Positions 27,416-36,491 of a stretch of DNA of 64,000 nt are shown piece after piece. Below the pieces are notes generated by a model, which made no database searches, had not been told where the DNA came from, and saw nothing but the letters and a program-made list of their open reading frames with translations. The stretch comes from Streptomyces hygroscopicus (GTDB lineage: Bacteria > Actinomycetota > Actinomycetes > Streptomycetales > Streptomycetaceae): positions 8,060,001 to 8,124,000 of the forward strand of contig CP018627.1 of assembly GCA_002021875.1 (NCBI GenBank), read 5' to 3'. Numbering within the stretch: position 1 is the stretch's first letter; each line of letters starts with the position of its first letter. Made by a program: the position numbers and the translations under genes.

Positions 27416-27451
27416 CGAAAGGCCCGGATCCTCCAGGATCCGGGCCTTTCG
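27416..27451 (+). terminator. Terminator after tRNA-fMet copy 2
   Basis: A perfect 16-bp stem, CGAAAGGCCCGGATCC (27416-27431) with GGATCCGGGCCTTTCG (27436-27451), and a TCCA loop. It also faces the convergent catR gene and may serve both strands. Confidence 0.85.
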
Positions 27452-27493
27452 CCTGTTGTGGCGGTCTGTCGTGGCCGTCTCTCGCGGTCGCTC

Positions 27494-27907
27494 TCAGGCC
27501 GCGCAGTCGGGGCAGAGCCCCCGGTAGGTCACCTCGACCGCGGAGATCGCGAAGCCGTAGCGCTCCTGCGTGGGCAGGTCGGCGAGCAGATCGCCGGAGG
27601 GGTGGACATCGCGGATCGTGCCGCACTTCGCGCACACCAGGTGCTGATGCGCGTGATGTGCGTTCGGGTCGTAGCGCTTGGCCCTGCCGTCCGTGGTGAC
27701 CTCGATCACCTCGCCGAGCGAGACGAGCTCGCCCAGGGTGTTGTAGACGGTCGCGCGGGAGATCTCGGGCAGGCGCTCGGCCGCCGCCGCGTGGACTTCG
27801 TCGGCGGTGTAGTGCACATGGTCCCCGTCGAGGACCTCGGCGACGACACGCCGCTGCGCCGTCAGCCTCCAGCCGCGTCCCCTGAGCCGTTCCAGCAGGT
27901 CACTCAT
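27494..27907 (-). CDS. catR: Fur-family peroxide/iron repressor (CatR/FurA)
   Basis: 137 residues. A winged helix (RLTAQRRVVAEVL ... ISRATVYNTLGELVSLG) is followed by the metal-binding dimerisation domain with HHAHQHLVCAKCG and a terminal LCPDC, giving the two CxxC structural zinc pairs. Divergence from katA identifies it as the CatR/FurA type, which represses catalase until peroxide oxidises it. I chose ATG 27907, placed after AGGTG. An in-frame GTG at 27916 overlaps that sequence. A matching palindromic operator lies in the katA promoter. Confidence 0.92.
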   Translation of the reverse strand: MSDLLERLRGRGWRLTAQRRVVAEVLDGDHVHYTADEVHAAAAERLPEISRATVYNTLGELVSLGEVIEVTTDGRAKRYDPNAHHAHQHLVCAKCGTIRDVHPSGDLLADLPTQERYGFAISAVEVTYRGLCPDCAA

Positions 27908-27990
27908 GCCATTCACCTATCAGTCAGATAAGGACAAGGGTAGCAGCGGACGAGTCCTTGGCCAGATCGAGTACGACTTTCCAACGCTTC

Positions 27991-28018
27991 TTGACTTAGA
28001 CATTGTCCAATGTAGGAT
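27991..28018 (+). promoter_or_regulatory. katA promoter with CatR palindrome
   Basis: -35 TTGACT (27991-27996), 16-nt spacer, -10 TAGGAT (28013-28018). Inside the spacer is the inverted repeat ACATTG-TC-CAATGT (28000-28013), a Fur/CatR-like operator placed to block polymerase. Confidence 0.8.
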
Positions 28019-28069
28019 CGAGAACAGCCCCAGACCAAGGGACGGAATGCGAGTACGCAGGAGGCGCAC

Positions 28070-29536
28070 GTGACGGTCCAGGACAACATCACTGGTCCGC
28101 TGACCACGGAGTCCGGGGCTCCGGTGGCGGACAACCAGAACAGCGAGACGGCGGGCGTCGGCGGTCCGGTCCTCATCCAGGACCAGCACCTGATCGAGAA
28201 GCTCGCCCACTTCAACCGCGAGCGGATCCCGGAGCGGATCGTGCACGCGCGCGGAGCCGGTGCGTACGGCACCTTCACCGTGACCGCGGACGTGACCAAG
28301 TACACCCGCGCGTCGTTCCTCTCCGAGGTCGGCAAGCAGACCGAGACGTTCCTGCGCTTCTCGACGGTCGCCGGCAACCTCGGTTCGGCGGACGCGGTGC
28401 GCGACCCGCGCGGCTTCGCGCTGAAGTTCTACACCGAGGACGGCAATTACGACCTGGTCGGGAACAACACGCCGGTGTTCTTCATCAAGGACGCCATCAA
28501 GTTCCCCGACTTCATCCACACCCAGAAGCGCGACCCGTACACCGGCTCGCAGGAGGCGGACAACGTCTGGGACTTCTGGGGGCTCTCGCCCGAGGCCACC
28601 CACCAGGTGACCTGGCTGTTCGGCGACCGCGGCATCCCCGCCTCGTACCGCCACATGAACGGCTACGGGTCGCACACCTACCAGTGGAACAATGCCGCGG
28701 GCGAGGTCTTCTGGGTGAAGTACCACTTCAAGACCGACCAGGGGATCAAGAGCCTGACCTCGGAAGAGGCCGCGGTGATCGCGGGCCAGGACGCGGACAG
28801 CCACCAGCGCGATCTGCGCGAGGCCATCGAGGGCGGTGACTTCCCGACCTGGACCGTGCAGGTGCAGATCATGCCGGCGGCCGACGCGGCGAACTACCGC
28901 TTCAACCCGTTCGACCTGACCAAGATCTGGCCGCACGAGGACTACCCGCCGATCGAGATCGGCAAGCTGGAGCTCAACCGCAACCCGCGGAACATCTTCG
29001 CCGAGGTCGAGCAGTCGATCTTCTCGCCGGCCCACTTCGTGCCGGGCATCGGCCCGTCGCCGGACAAGATGCTCCAGGGCCGCCTCTTCGCGTACGGCGA
29101 CGCCCACCGCTACCGCGTCGGCATCAACGCCGACCACCTGCCGGTGAACCGTCCGCACGCGGCCGAGGCGCGCACCTACGGCCGGGACGGCTTCCTGTAC
29201 GACGGCCGTCACGCGGGCGCGAAGAACTACGAGCCCAACAGCTTCGGCGGCCCGGCGGAGACCGGCCGGCCGCTGTGGCAGCCGTCCCCGGTCTCCGGCC
29301 GGACCGGTGACCATGAGGCCCCCTCGCATGCCGAGGACGACGACTTCGTCCAGGCGGGGAACCTCTACCGGCTGATGTCGGACGACGAGAAGGCGCGCCT
29401 GATCGAGAATCTGGCGCAGTTCATCGCCAAGGTCTCCCGCGATGACATCGCACAGCGGGCGATCGAGAACTTCCGCAAGGCGGACGCCGACTACGGCAAG
29501 CGGCTGGAGGCCGCGGTTCAGGCCCTGCGCGGCTGA
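28070..29536 (+). CDS. katA: Monofunctional heme catalase KatA
   Basis: 488 residues of a small-subunit (clade 3) catalase that converts hydrogen peroxide to water and oxygen. The distal-side catalytic His is in ERIVHARG, the conserved Asn follows in the STVAGN region, and the proximal heme tyrosine is in [12 protein letters not shown]. The start GTG 28070 has AGGAGG 5 nt upstream. It is divergent from catR and ends at a strong hairpin terminator. Expression should be derepressed by peroxide through CatR. Confidence 0.97.
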   Translation: MTVQDNITGPLTTESGAPVADNQNSETAGVGGPVLIQDQHLIEKLAHFNRERIPERIVHARGAGAYGTFTVTADVTKYTRASFLSEVGKQTETFLRFSTVAGNLGSADAVRDPRGFALKFYTEDGNYDLVGNNTPVFFIKDAIKFPDFIHTQKRDPYTGSQEADNVWDFWGLSPEATHQVTWLFGDRGIPASYRHMNGYGSHTYQWNNAAGEVFWVKYHFKTDQGIKSLTSEEAAVIAGQDADSHQRDLREAIEGGDFPTWTVQVQIMPAADAANYRFNPFDLTKIWPHEDYPPIEIGKLELNRNPRNIFAEVEQSIFSPAHFVPGIGPSPDKMLQGRLFAYGDAHRYRVGINADHLPVNRPHAAEARTYGRDGFLYDGRHAGAKNYEPNSFGGPAETGRPLWQPSPVSGRTGDHEAPSHAEDDDFVQAGNLYRLMSDDEKARLIENLAQFIAKVSRDDIAQRAIENFRKADADYGKRLEAAVQALRG

Positions 29537-29555
29537 CGGACGCTTGCCGTATCAA

Positions 29556-29594
29556 CCGAAGAGGCCGGACGCCGTTGGGCTCCGGCCTCTTCGG
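29556..29594 (+). terminator. katA terminator
   Basis: A 14-bp stem, CCGAAGAGGCCGGA (29556-29569) with TCCGGCCTCTTCGG (29581-29594), and an 11-nt loop, 20 bp after the katA stop. Confidence 0.8.
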
Positions 29595-29697
29595 GCGCCG
29601 GGCGCGGTGTGCCGTAGGCGGGTGCGCCGGATGCGGCGCACCGGACGCGGGGTGCCGGATGCGAAGTCCGGTTCCGGTTCCGGTCCGCCGGGGCGCC

Positions 29698-30096
29698 TCA
29701 GGCCGGTACGGGCTGGGGAATCGGGGCCCAGCAGCGGATGATGTCGCGCACCGACACCACCCCGACGGGGCCGTCCGCGTCGAGGACGACCAGATGGCGG
29801 AAGCCGCCCTGGGTCATCGTGCGGGCCGCCTCGTCCAGCGTCCACCCGGGAGCGGCGAAGACGACATCGGCGGTGGTGTGGTCGTGCGCGGTCTCCTGGT
29901 CGGGGTCCTGGCCCGCCCCCACTGAGTTGAGGATGTCGCGCTCGGTGAGAATCCCCAGGCCGCAGGTGTCGGGATCGAGCACGATGGCCGATCCGACCCG
30001 GCGTGCGGACATCAGCCGGGCGGCCTGACGGAGCGTGTGCGCGGGGCCGATGGTGAGGACCACCGAGCTCATGGCGTCACGGACGTGCATGGGCAT
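29698..30096 (-). CDS. Two-CBS-domain protein
   Basis: 132 residues forming a pair of CBS motifs (HVRDAMSSVVLTIGP ... GLGILTERDIL, then TLDEAARTMTQGGFRHLVV ... VGVVSVRDIIR). Tandem CBS modules sense adenine nucleotides or related ligands. No effector domain is fused, so it either acts as a free sensor or regulates a partner. I chose ATG 30096 because AAGGAGG stands 11 nt upstream. The upstream leader holds a nested dyad. Confidence 0.85.
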   Translation of the reverse strand: MPMHVRDAMSSVVLTIGPAHTLRQAARLMSARRVGSAIVLDPDTCGLGILTERDILNSVGAGQDPDQETAHDHTTADVVFAAPGWTLDEAARTMTQGGFRHLVVLDADGPVGVVSVRDIIRCWAPIPQPVPA

Positions 30097-30120
30097 GGAT
30101 GGAGCCACCTCCTTGGAGAA

Positions 30121-30161
30121 TCCATTCGAGAATGCCGGCGCCGGAGGCGCCTGTGAATGGA
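30121..30161 (-). promoter_or_regulatory. Nested inverted repeat in the CBS-gene leader
   Basis: Outer arms TCCATTC (30121-30127) and GAATGGA (30155-30161) enclose inner arms GGCGCC (30137-30142) and GGCGCC (30146-30151). It lies directly upstream of the CBS gene's Shine-Dalgarno sequence and could be an mRNA hairpin or an operator. Confidence 0.45.
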
Positions 30162-30290
30162 TGCACAAGTTCACAAGGTCCTGAATTCTCATGTTCACAT
30201 GCCTTGGTGGATCCAACAAGGGCGCGCGGTAGCCGACGGGCCGCTGAGCGCGCGCCGCCGCTCCGGTTCACACTCCGGTTCCTCCGGTTC

Positions 30291-31085
30291 TCACGCCCGC
30301 AGATAGTCCAGCATCGCCCCGTGCAGCAGCCCATTGGACGCCGCCGCGTCGCCGCTGTTCGGGCCCGGTACGCCATCGAGCCCGGTGAAGCGGCCGCCCG
30401 CCTCCTGGACGATCACCGCGTTGGCCGCCATATCCCACAGCGACAATTCCGGTTCGGCGCAGATGTCCACCGAGCCCTCGGCGACCATCATGTACGGCCA
30501 GAAGTCGCCGTAGCCGCGGGTGCGCCAGCAGGCGCGCGTCAGATCGAGGAAGCCGTTCAGCTTGCCGCGCTCCTCCCAGCCGCTGATCGAGGAGTACGCG
30601 AACGAGGCGTCGGAGAGGCTGTTCACCTTCGAGACGGCCAGCCGCGACGCGGAGGACAGGCTGCGGCCGGTGTACGCCCCCAGCCCCTCGGCGGCCCACC
30701 AGCGGCGTCCCAGCGCCGGCGCGGAGACCACCCCGACCACCGGGCGGTCGCCGCCCTCACCGCGCTCCATGAGGGCGATCAGGGTGGCCCAGACCGGGAC
30801 CCCGCGCACATAGTTCTTGGTGCCGTCGATCGGGTCGACCACCCAGCGCCGCGGGCCGCTGCCCTCGCTGCCGAACTCCTCGCCGAGCACCGCGTCGCGC
30901 GGCCGGGCGCGCTGGAGGGAGCTGCGGATCAGCTCCTCGGCCGCCTTGTCGGCCTCGCTCACCGGCGTCATATCGGGTTTTGTCTCGACCTTGAGGTCGA
31001 GCGCCTTGAACCGCTCCATGGTGGTCGAGTCGGCGGCGTCGGCGAGGACATGGCCGAGACGCAGGTCATCGTGGTAGTCGGGCAT
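30291..31085 (-). CDS. hisN: Histidinol-phosphatase (inositol monophosphatase family)
   Basis: 264 residues of the metal-dependent inositol-monophosphatase fold. Metal ligands are in [22 protein letters not shown] and the terminal [18 protein letters not shown]. The sequence matches the actinobacterial HisN type that dephosphorylates L-histidinol phosphate in histidine synthesis. The closely related inositol-1-phosphatase activity cannot be excluded. The start is ATG 31085, and I see no other his genes nearby, which is usual for this isolated gene. Confidence 0.88.
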   Translation of the reverse strand: MPDYHDDLRLGHVLADAADSTTMERFKALDLKVETKPDMTPVSEADKAAEELIRSSLQRARPRDAVLGEEFGSEGSGPRRWVVDPIDGTKNYVRGVPVWATLIALMERGEGGDRPVVGVVSAPALGRRWWAAEGLGAYTGRSLSSASRLAVSKVNSLSDASFAYSSISGWEERGKLNGFLDLTRACWRTRGYGDFWPYMMVAEGSVDICAEPELSLWDMAANAVIVQEAGGRFTGLDGVPGPNSGDAAASNGLLHGAMLDYLRA

Positions 31086-31220
31086 GGCCGAACAGTATCG
31101 AGCGGAAAAGACCGGGGGCCACGCGACTCCGCATGACCAGGGACGCGGGCCGTACGGGTCGGCCCGTGCGGGGCTCTTGACTTCATCTGGCGGCCCGTCA
31201 ATTCTGTCGGGCACATGCCG

Positions 31221-31263
31221 CTGGGAGGCGGCGATGCCCGCTCTGGGAGGCGACGATGCCCGC
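31221..31263 (+). repeat. Duplicated ribosome-binding site and start codon
   Basis: CTGGGAGGCGRCGATGCCCGC occurs at 31221-31241 (R=G) and 31243-31263 (R=A), 20 of 21 identical with a 22-bp offset. The second copy provides the TetR start. The first, out of frame, opens a 12-codon ORF ending at 31272, overlapping the TetR start. Confidence 0.75.
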
Positions 31264-31816
31264 AGCGCGTGATTCCTTACTCGACGCGGCCTTCGCCGCG
31301 CTCGCGGGCCGTCCGTGGCCGAGGGTCAAGATGGCCGAGGTCGCGGCGGCGGCCGGGGTCTCCCGGCAGACCCTCTACAACGAGTTCGGCAGCAAGGAGG
31401 GCCTCGCCCGCGCTCTGGTGCGGCGCGAGGCCGACGCGTATCTGAGCGGGGTCGAGCGGGCGCTGTCCGGGGTGTCCGGCGCGGCGGGCCCCAGGGAGCG
31501 GCTGGCCGCCGCGGCGGTGTGGACGGTCCGCTCGGCGACCGAGAACCCACTGGTGCGGGCGGTGCTCACGGGCTGCTGGAACGAGCGGCTGCCGACGCCC
31601 GTAAGGACGTCACCGCCCGGCCCGCTGCCCGCGCCGGGCGAGCTGCTCGGCCAGGCGCGGGACCGGGCGGTGCGGCTGCTGGCGGGTGACTGGCCGCCCG
31701 GTGCGGTCGAGCTGCCGCTGGCCTGCGAGGCGGTCGCCAGGCTGGCCCTGTCGTACGTGGTGGCGCCCGCCCCGGCGGCTGATGTGGCCCGTATGGTGCG
31801 CACGGTACTGGCCTGA
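31256..31816 (+). CDS. TetR-family transcriptional regulator
   Basis: 186 residues. The N-terminal TetR helix-turn-helix is clear ([12 protein letters not shown] ... [31 protein letters not shown]) and the rest is the ligand-binding/dimer domain. The start is ATG 31256 behind GGGAGG, though a duplicated copy of this start exists 22 bp upstream. It converges on an SMR pump gene, so control of that pump is a natural guess but not shown by position alone. Confidence 0.88.
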   Translation: MPAARDSLLDAAFAALAGRPWPRVKMAEVAAAAGVSRQTLYNEFGSKEGLARALVRREADAYLSGVERALSGVSGAAGPRERLAAAAVWTVRSATENPLVRAVLTGCWNERLPTPVRTSPPGPLPAPGELLGQARDRAVRLLAGDWPPGAVELPLACEAVARLALSYVVAPAPAADVARMVRTVLA

Positions 31817-31838
31817 GCCGACCCGGGCGGCCTGGGCT

Positions 31839-32162
31839 TCAGTGGGCCGAGCCGGAGAGCTGGAGTCCTATCACGCCGATGATCACCAGGCTGATGGAGA
31901 CGATCTTGAGCATGGAGACGAGGTCGTCGAGGAAGATCATGCCGTAGATCGCGGTCCCGGCGGCCCCGATCCCCGTCCACACCGCGTACGCGGGCCCCAC
32001 GTCGAGCTTCTTCAGCGACAGCGTCAGCAGCCCGAAACTGCCGAGCGCGAACGCGCAGAACGCGACCGTCGGCCAGAGGCGGGTGAAGCCGTGCGAGAGC
32101 TTGAGACAGACGGCGAAGCCCGTTTCGAGAAGCCCGGCGACCACGACCAGCAGCCACGCCAT
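31839..32162 (-). CDS. Small multidrug resistance (SMR) transporter
   Basis: 107 residues with four membrane helices, the normal SMR size. The essential membrane glutamate is in GLLETGFAV, and PAYAVWTGIGAAGTAIYGM carries the conserved Tyr-Trp-Gly segment. SMR pumps exchange protons for cationic compounds, and the SugE/Gdx branch exports guanidinium. I chose the second of two ATGs (32162), giving an 8-nt spacing from GGGAGG. Its stop faces the TetR stop across 22 bp. Confidence 0.9.
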   Translation of the reverse strand: MAWLLVVVAGLLETGFAVCLKLSHGFTRLWPTVAFCAFALGSFGLLTLSLKKLDVGPAYAVWTGIGAAGTAIYGMIFLDDLVSMLKIVSISLVIIGVIGLQLSGSAH

Positions 32163-32317
32163 AGACATGCCCTCCCGTGTCGCCGTCGGCTGCCGTCGCC
32201 CGGGACCCGCCCGGTCGCCTGGACTCCTTGATGCGATTATCCATTTACCGTCCCGGGTGGACGGCAAACACGCTCCCCAGGAGGCGTCCGGCGGATCTTG
32301 ACGCCTGCGGCGGGCCG

Positions 32318-32345
32318 TTCCCCTCCCCGCCCCTGGTGAGGGGAA
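32318..32345. terminator. Candidate rsgA terminator
   Basis: TTCCCCTC (32318-32325) pairs with GAGGGGAA (32338-32345) across a 12-nt loop, 31 bp beyond the rsgA stop on the minus strand. Confidence 0.45.
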
Positions 32346-32375
32346 GGGCAGGGGAAAAGACCCGCCGGACAGGGC

Positions 32376-33383
32376 CTAGTCGCCCTCCCGCCGCTCCCGG
32401 GTCGCCAGCAGCCGTCGCAGGGAGTACAGCCGGGCCGGTTCGGCGTGGCCGTCGGCCACCCACTGGTCCAGCGCGCAGTCCGGCTCGTCGTGGCTGCAGG
32501 CGCGCGGACAGCCCTCGGTGCCCGGCTCCAGGTCCGGGAAGGCGTTGATGACCCGCGCCGGGTCCACATGGTGCAGCCCGAAGGACCGCACGCCCGGGGT
32601 GTCGATCACCCACCCCTTGGTGTCCGGCAGGGGCAGCGCGAGCGCGGAGGTGGTGGTGTGGCGGCCGCGGCCGGTGACCGCGTTCACCCGGCCGGTGGCC
32701 CGCTGATGGTCCGGGACCAGCGCGTTCACCAGCGTCGTCTTGCCCACTCCCGAATGGCCGACGAAGACCGTGATCCGGTCCGTCAGCCGCTCCCGCACCC
32801 GGTCGGCGGCGTCGCCGTCGGCCAGCTCGTCGCGGCTGGTGACGACGAAGGGGATGCCGAGCGGCTCATAGGTCTTCAGCATCTCCTCGGCGGGCGCCAG
32901 ATCGGACTTGGTGAGCACGAGCAGCGGCTCGAGTCCCGCGTCGAAGGCGGCCACGAGACACCGGTCGATCAGGCGCGGGCGCGGTTCCGGATCAGCGAGC
33001 GCGGTCACGATCGCGAGCTGGTCGGCGTTGGCGACCACGACCCGCTCGTACGGATCGTCGTCGTCGGCGGTCCGGCGCAGGACGGAGGAGCGCTTCTCGA
33101 CCCGTACGATCCGGGCGAGCGTGTCCTTGTCGCCGGAGAGATCCCCGACGACCGCGACCCGGTCGCCGACGACGACGCCCTTACGGCCGAGCTCGCGGGC
33201 CTTCATGGCGGTGATGGTGCGGTCCTCGACCAGGACCGTGAGCCGGCCGCGGTCGATCGTCAGCACGAAGCCCTCGGCGGCGTCCTCGTGCTTGGGGCGG
33301 ATGTTGGTGCGTGGCCGGTTGCCCTTGCGGTTGGGGCGGACCCGAACGTCATCCTCGTCGGTGTGCTTGCCGTAGCGGCGCAT
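32376..33383 (-). CDS. rsgA: Ribosome small-subunit-dependent GTPase A
   Basis: 335 residues. An N-terminal OB fold is followed by a circularly permuted GTPase: G4-like LTKSDL precedes the P-loop GHSGVGKTTL and G3 DTPGV. A C-terminal zinc motif (CPRACSHDEPDCAL) closes the protein. RsgA checks late 30S ribosome assembly. It starts 12 bp after the aroA stop on the same strand, so aroA-rsgA is an operon. The N terminus is basic and extended, as in other actinobacterial forms. Confidence 0.95.
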   Translation of the reverse strand: MRRYGKHTDEDDVRVRPNRKGNRPRTNIRPKHEDAAEGFVLTIDRGRLTVLVEDRTITAMKARELGRKGVVVGDRVAVVGDLSGDKDTLARIVRVEKRSSVLRRTADDDDPYERVVVANADQLAIVTALADPEPRPRLIDRCLVAAFDAGLEPLLVLTKSDLAPAEEMLKTYEPLGIPFVVTSRDELADGDAADRVRERLTDRITVFVGHSGVGKTTLVNALVPDHQRATGRVNAVTGRGRHTTTSALALPLPDTKGWVIDTPGVRSFGLHHVDPARVINAFPDLEPGTEGCPRACSHDEPDCALDQWVADGHAEPARLYSLRRLLATRERREGD

Positions 33384-33395
33384 GAGTCCAGGCTC

Positions 33396-34772
33396 TCAGG
33401 ATCTCCGCGCCGAGGTCGTCGTCGCGTCGAGCATCCCGGACCACAGGCCGGGGAAGTCGGGAAGGGTCTTGGCGGTGGTGGCCACGTCCTCGACCAGTAC
33501 GCCGTCGACGGCGAGGCCGAGTACGGCGGCGGCGGTGGCCAGCCGGTGGTCCTCGTAGGTGTGGAAGATCCCGCCGTGCAGCGGCCGGGGGCGGATCCGC
33601 AGTCCGTCCTCGGTCTCGGCGACGTCCCCGCCGAGTTCGTTGATCTCCTTGGCGAGGGCGGCGAGCCGGTCGGTCTCATGGAGCCGCAGATGCGCGATGC
33701 CGCGCAGCACCGACTCGGAGTCGGCCAGCGCCGCGACCGCCGCGATCACCGGGGTGAGCTCGCCGACCTCGTGCAGATCGGCGTCGATCCCGGTGATCCG
33801 GCCCGTTCCGGTGAAGGTCAGCCCGGCGTCGGTGAGCTCGTAGGAACCGCCCATCTCGGTGAAGATCCGGCGCAGTTCGTCCCCGGGCTGGGTGGTGCGC
33901 TCCGGCCAGTCGGGGATGGTCACCCGGCCACCGGTGACCAGGGCGGCGGCCAGGAACGGCGCCGCGTTGGACAGATCGGGCTCGACGACCAGGTCGCGGC
34001 CGAGCAGCGCGCTCGGCGCCACCCGCCAGACGCCCCGCTCGCCGCCCGCCTCCGCGGTGTCCACCCGCGCGCCCGCCGCGCGCAGCATGTCGACGGTCAT
34101 CCGGATGTGCGGCAGGGAGGGCAGCGCGGCGCCGATGTGGCGCACCTCGACGCCCTGGTTGAAGCGCGGCGCGGACAGCAGCAGCGCGCTCACGAACTGG
34201 GAGGACGACGAGGCGTCGATGCGGACCGGGCCGCCGTCCAGCGCCCCGCCGCCGTGCACGGTCATCGGCAGCGCGCCGCGGCCGTCGTCGTCGATGCGGG
34301 CGCCGAGGGCGCGCAGCGCGTCGATCACGCCGTGCAGCGGGCGCTCATGGGAGCGGGGATCGCCGTCGAAGTGGACGGGGCCGTCGGCCAGGGCGGCGAC
34401 CGGCGGCAGGAAGCGCATCACGGTGCCGGCGTTGCCGACGTCGATGGTGGCCGGGCCGTGCAGCCCCGCCGGGATGACCCGCCATGCCTCTCCGCCGCCG
34501 GAGGGGCCGCCCGAGCCTAGGGCGCCGTCGGACACCGTCTCCTCGATGCCGACGCCCATGGCGCGCAGGGCGGCGGCCATCAGGAGGGTGTCGCGGGAGC
34601 GGAGCGGGCGGCGCAGCCAGCCGGGTTCGGCGGCGAGCGCGGCCAGGATCAGACCGCGGTTGGTAACCGACTTGGATCCGGGCACGGTGACGGTCGCGTC
34701 CACCGCTCCATCTGCGGTCGGAGCGGGCCAGAGGGCGGTGTGATCGCCCGGGGAGGTCTCAATGCCGGTCAT
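33396..34772 (-). CDS. aroA: 3-phosphoshikimate 1-carboxyvinyltransferase (EPSP synthase)
   Basis: 458 residues of the enolpyruvyl transferase family, sixth step of the shikimate pathway. Seen: [17 protein letters not shown] with the shikimate-phosphate-binding Lys-Ser, [26 protein letters not shown], and [11 protein letters not shown]. The GNAGTVMRF loop is the GNAGTxxR type. The start is ATG 34772. Transcribed with rsgA. Confidence 0.95.
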   Translation of the reverse strand: MTGIETSPGDHTALWPAPTADGAVDATVTVPGSKSVTNRGLILAALAAEPGWLRRPLRSRDTLLMAAALRAMGVGIEETVSDGALGSGGPSGGGEAWRVIPAGLHGPATIDVGNAGTVMRFLPPVAALADGPVHFDGDPRSHERPLHGVIDALRALGARIDDDGRGALPMTVHGGGALDGGPVRIDASSSSQFVSALLLSAPRFNQGVEVRHIGAALPSLPHIRMTVDMLRAAGARVDTAEAGGERGVWRVAPSALLGRDLVVEPDLSNAAPFLAAALVTGGRVTIPDWPERTTQPGDELRRIFTEMGGSYELTDAGLTFTGTGRITGIDADLHEVGELTPVIAAVAALADSESVLRGIAHLRLHETDRLAALAKEINELGGDVAETEDGLRIRPRPLHGGIFHTYEDHRLATAAAVLGLAVDGVLVEDVATTAKTLPDFPGLWSGMLDATTTSARRS

Positions 34773-34910
34773 GGGTCTCACTTTAGTGGTTCGCCCGGAG
34801 TGCCAATCTTGATCGAAAGTGGTGAAACCCAGTCGAAACACGGCGCTGCTACCGGGCGCCGAGGGTCGCGCACGATGCGCCGGGGGTGGCGCGCCGGACG
34901 CGCGTACGGG

Positions 34911-35624
34911 TCACAGCCCCAGCAGCCAGCGCCCGCCGGCGAGCAGCGAACACAGCGAGACCACGTGGAAGAGCAGCAGCCAGGCGCCGGCCGGAATGCC
35001 CGTCAGCCGGGCCAGTTGGTCGGGGTCGGAGTCGTACGCGCCCCCGTGCCGGCGCTTGCGCTGGAGCTCGAAAGGCGGACGCACACCGCCCAGGAGGAGG
35101 AACCAGACCACGGCATACGCGAACCCCGCCTGGACGTCCGGCCCGGTCAGCCAGGAGACGAGGAAGAAGGCGGCCCCGCTGATGACGACCGTAAGGACGC
35201 CATACGCGTTGCGGATCATCACCAGCATCGCGACCAGCAGCGCCGTCGTCCCCCACAGCAGCAAGGTGATGTGGTTCGCCGCCAGCAGCCAGGCGCCGCC
35301 GAGGCCCAGCAGGGAGGGGGCGGTGTAGCCGGACGCCGCCGTGAGGATCATGCCCAGGCCCGTGGGCTTGCCGCGGGAGACGGTCAGCCCCGAGGTGTCC
35401 GAGTGCAGCCGTATGCCGTCCAGCCGCCGCCCGCTGAGCAGGGCGACCAGGGCGTGGCCGCCCTCATGGGCGATCGTGACGGCGTTGCGGGCTATTCGCC
35501 AGGCGGTACGGAAGACGACGACCGCGAGCGCGACCACACCGGTGGAGACGACCAGCCAGGTGGTGGGGTCGGGCTGGGCGCCGGTCACTCGGTCCCACAG
35601 ATCGGCGGCGTTCGTTGCGTCCAT
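34911..35624 (-). CDS. Membrane M50B-like metallopeptidase
   Basis: 237 residues with about six hydrophobic segments. AHEGGHALVALLSGRR near residue 53 is the HExxH zinc motif placed in a membrane helix, characteristic of site-2 protease relatives (Peptidase_M50B). A second-metal Asp/Asn motif near the C terminus is not obvious. The substrate is unknown, and regulated intramembrane proteolysis is only a possibility. The start ATG 35624 follows GAGGAG. It is divergent from the SRAP gene with only 48 bp between starts, so promoters must overlap. Confidence 0.82.
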   Translation of the reverse strand: MDATNAADLWDRVTGAQPDPTTWLVVSTGVVALAVVVFRTAWRIARNAVTIAHEGGHALVALLSGRRLDGIRLHSDTSGLTVSRGKPTGLGMILTAASGYTAPSLLGLGGAWLLAANHITLLLWGTTALLVAMLVMIRNAYGVLTVVISGAAFFLVSWLTGPDVQAGFAYAVVWFLLLGGVRPPFELQRKRRHGGAYDSDPDQLARLTGIPAGAWLLLFHVVSLCSLLAGGRWLLGL

Positions 35625-35672
35625 GTGCGGGCGGCTCCTCGCGTCGGTAGGGGTCGTGGCAGTGTGGCACCT

Positions 35673-36491
35673 ATGTGCGGTCGATACGCAGCGAGCCGGA
35701 GGCCGGAGGATCTCGCCGGGATCTTCGGAGTGGAGAAGTGGGAACCGGAGGAGACTCTGGCGCCGGACTGGAACGTCGCGCCCACCAAGGACGTGTACGC
35801 GGTGCTCGAACGCCCTCTTAAAGACGCCGACGAGCCGCGCCCGGTTCGCCAGCTGAGGGCACTGAAGTGGGGGCTCGTGCCCTCCTGGGCGAAGTCGCCC
35901 GAAGGCGGCGCGAAGATGATCAACGCACGGGCCGAGACCGTGCACGAGAAGCCCTCCTACCGGCGCCCGTTCGCCTCCCGGCGCTGCATCCTGCCCGCCG
36001 ACGGCTACTACGAGTGGGTCACCGCGGCGCAGGAGCGGCAGCTCGAGGAGAAGGGCAAGCGCAAGCGGCCCCGCAAGCAGCCGTACTTCGTGACCCCGGT
36101 GGACGGCTCGGTGATGGCCATGGCCGGGCTGTACGAGTTCTGGCGGGACCGGACGCTGCCGGACGATCATCCGCGGTCGTGGTGGGTGACCTGCACGGTG
36201 ATCACGACCGAGGCGGACAAGGAGCCCTTCGGGGGCGGGAGCCACGACGAGGGGCCGCGGTCGCTGGCCGAGATCCACCCGCGGATGCCGCTGGTTCTCA
36301 ACCAGGACCGCTGGGCCTCCTGGCTGGATCCCGCCCGCACCGACCCCGACGACCTCCTGCCGCTGCTGGCGCCGCCGCCCTCCGGGCTGCTGCGGGCCTA
36401 TCCGGTGGCGACCGGGGTGAGTGATGTCCGTAACAACGGCCCCGAGCTGCTGAAGGAGCTCGAGGCCCCGGAGGAGGGCACGCTGTTCTGA
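35673..36491 (+). CDS. SRAP/HMCES-type abasic-site peptidase
   Basis: 272 residues beginning MCGRY, so that after Met removal Cys2 is N-terminal and can cross-link abasic DNA. WNVAPT, PADGYYEW and HPRMP supply the conserved Asn, Glu and His of the family (YedK/HMCES). The likely role is shielding abasic sites in single-stranded DNA. A charged insertion (EEKGKRKRPRKQP) lies mid-protein. The stop overlaps the next start (TGATG), so the pair is cotranscribed. I see no SOS box upstream. Confidence 0.92.
   Translation: MCGRYAASRRPEDLAGIFGVEKWEPEETLAPDWNVAPTKDVYAVLERPLKDADEPRPVRQLRALKWGLVPSWAKSPEGGAKMINARAETVHEKPSYRRPFASRRCILPADGYYEWVTAAQERQLEEKGKRKRPRKQPYFVTPVDGSVMAMAGLYEFWRDRTLPDDHPRSWWVTCTVITTEADKEPFGGGSHDEGPRSLAEIHPRMPLVLNQDRWASWLDPARTDPDDLLPLLAPPPSGLLRAYPVATGVSDVRNNGPELLKELEAPEEGTLF

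Noticed and set aside
31839..32267. Longer N-terminal form of the SMR protein
   Set aside because: The upstream extension is hydrophilic, has no Shine-Dalgarno sequence, and would exceed the normal SMR length of about 105 residues.
32163..32375. Guanidine riboswitch before the SMR pump gene
   Set aside because: I looked for the conserved cores of guanidine-I, -II and -III aptamers and found only loose similarity (one ACGG loop). The leader does not fold clearly in that way by eye.
35625..35672. SOS (LexA) box between the M50B and SRAP genes
   Set aside because: No GAAC...GTTC type palindrome is present in the 48-bp gap, despite the SOS name of the SRAP family.
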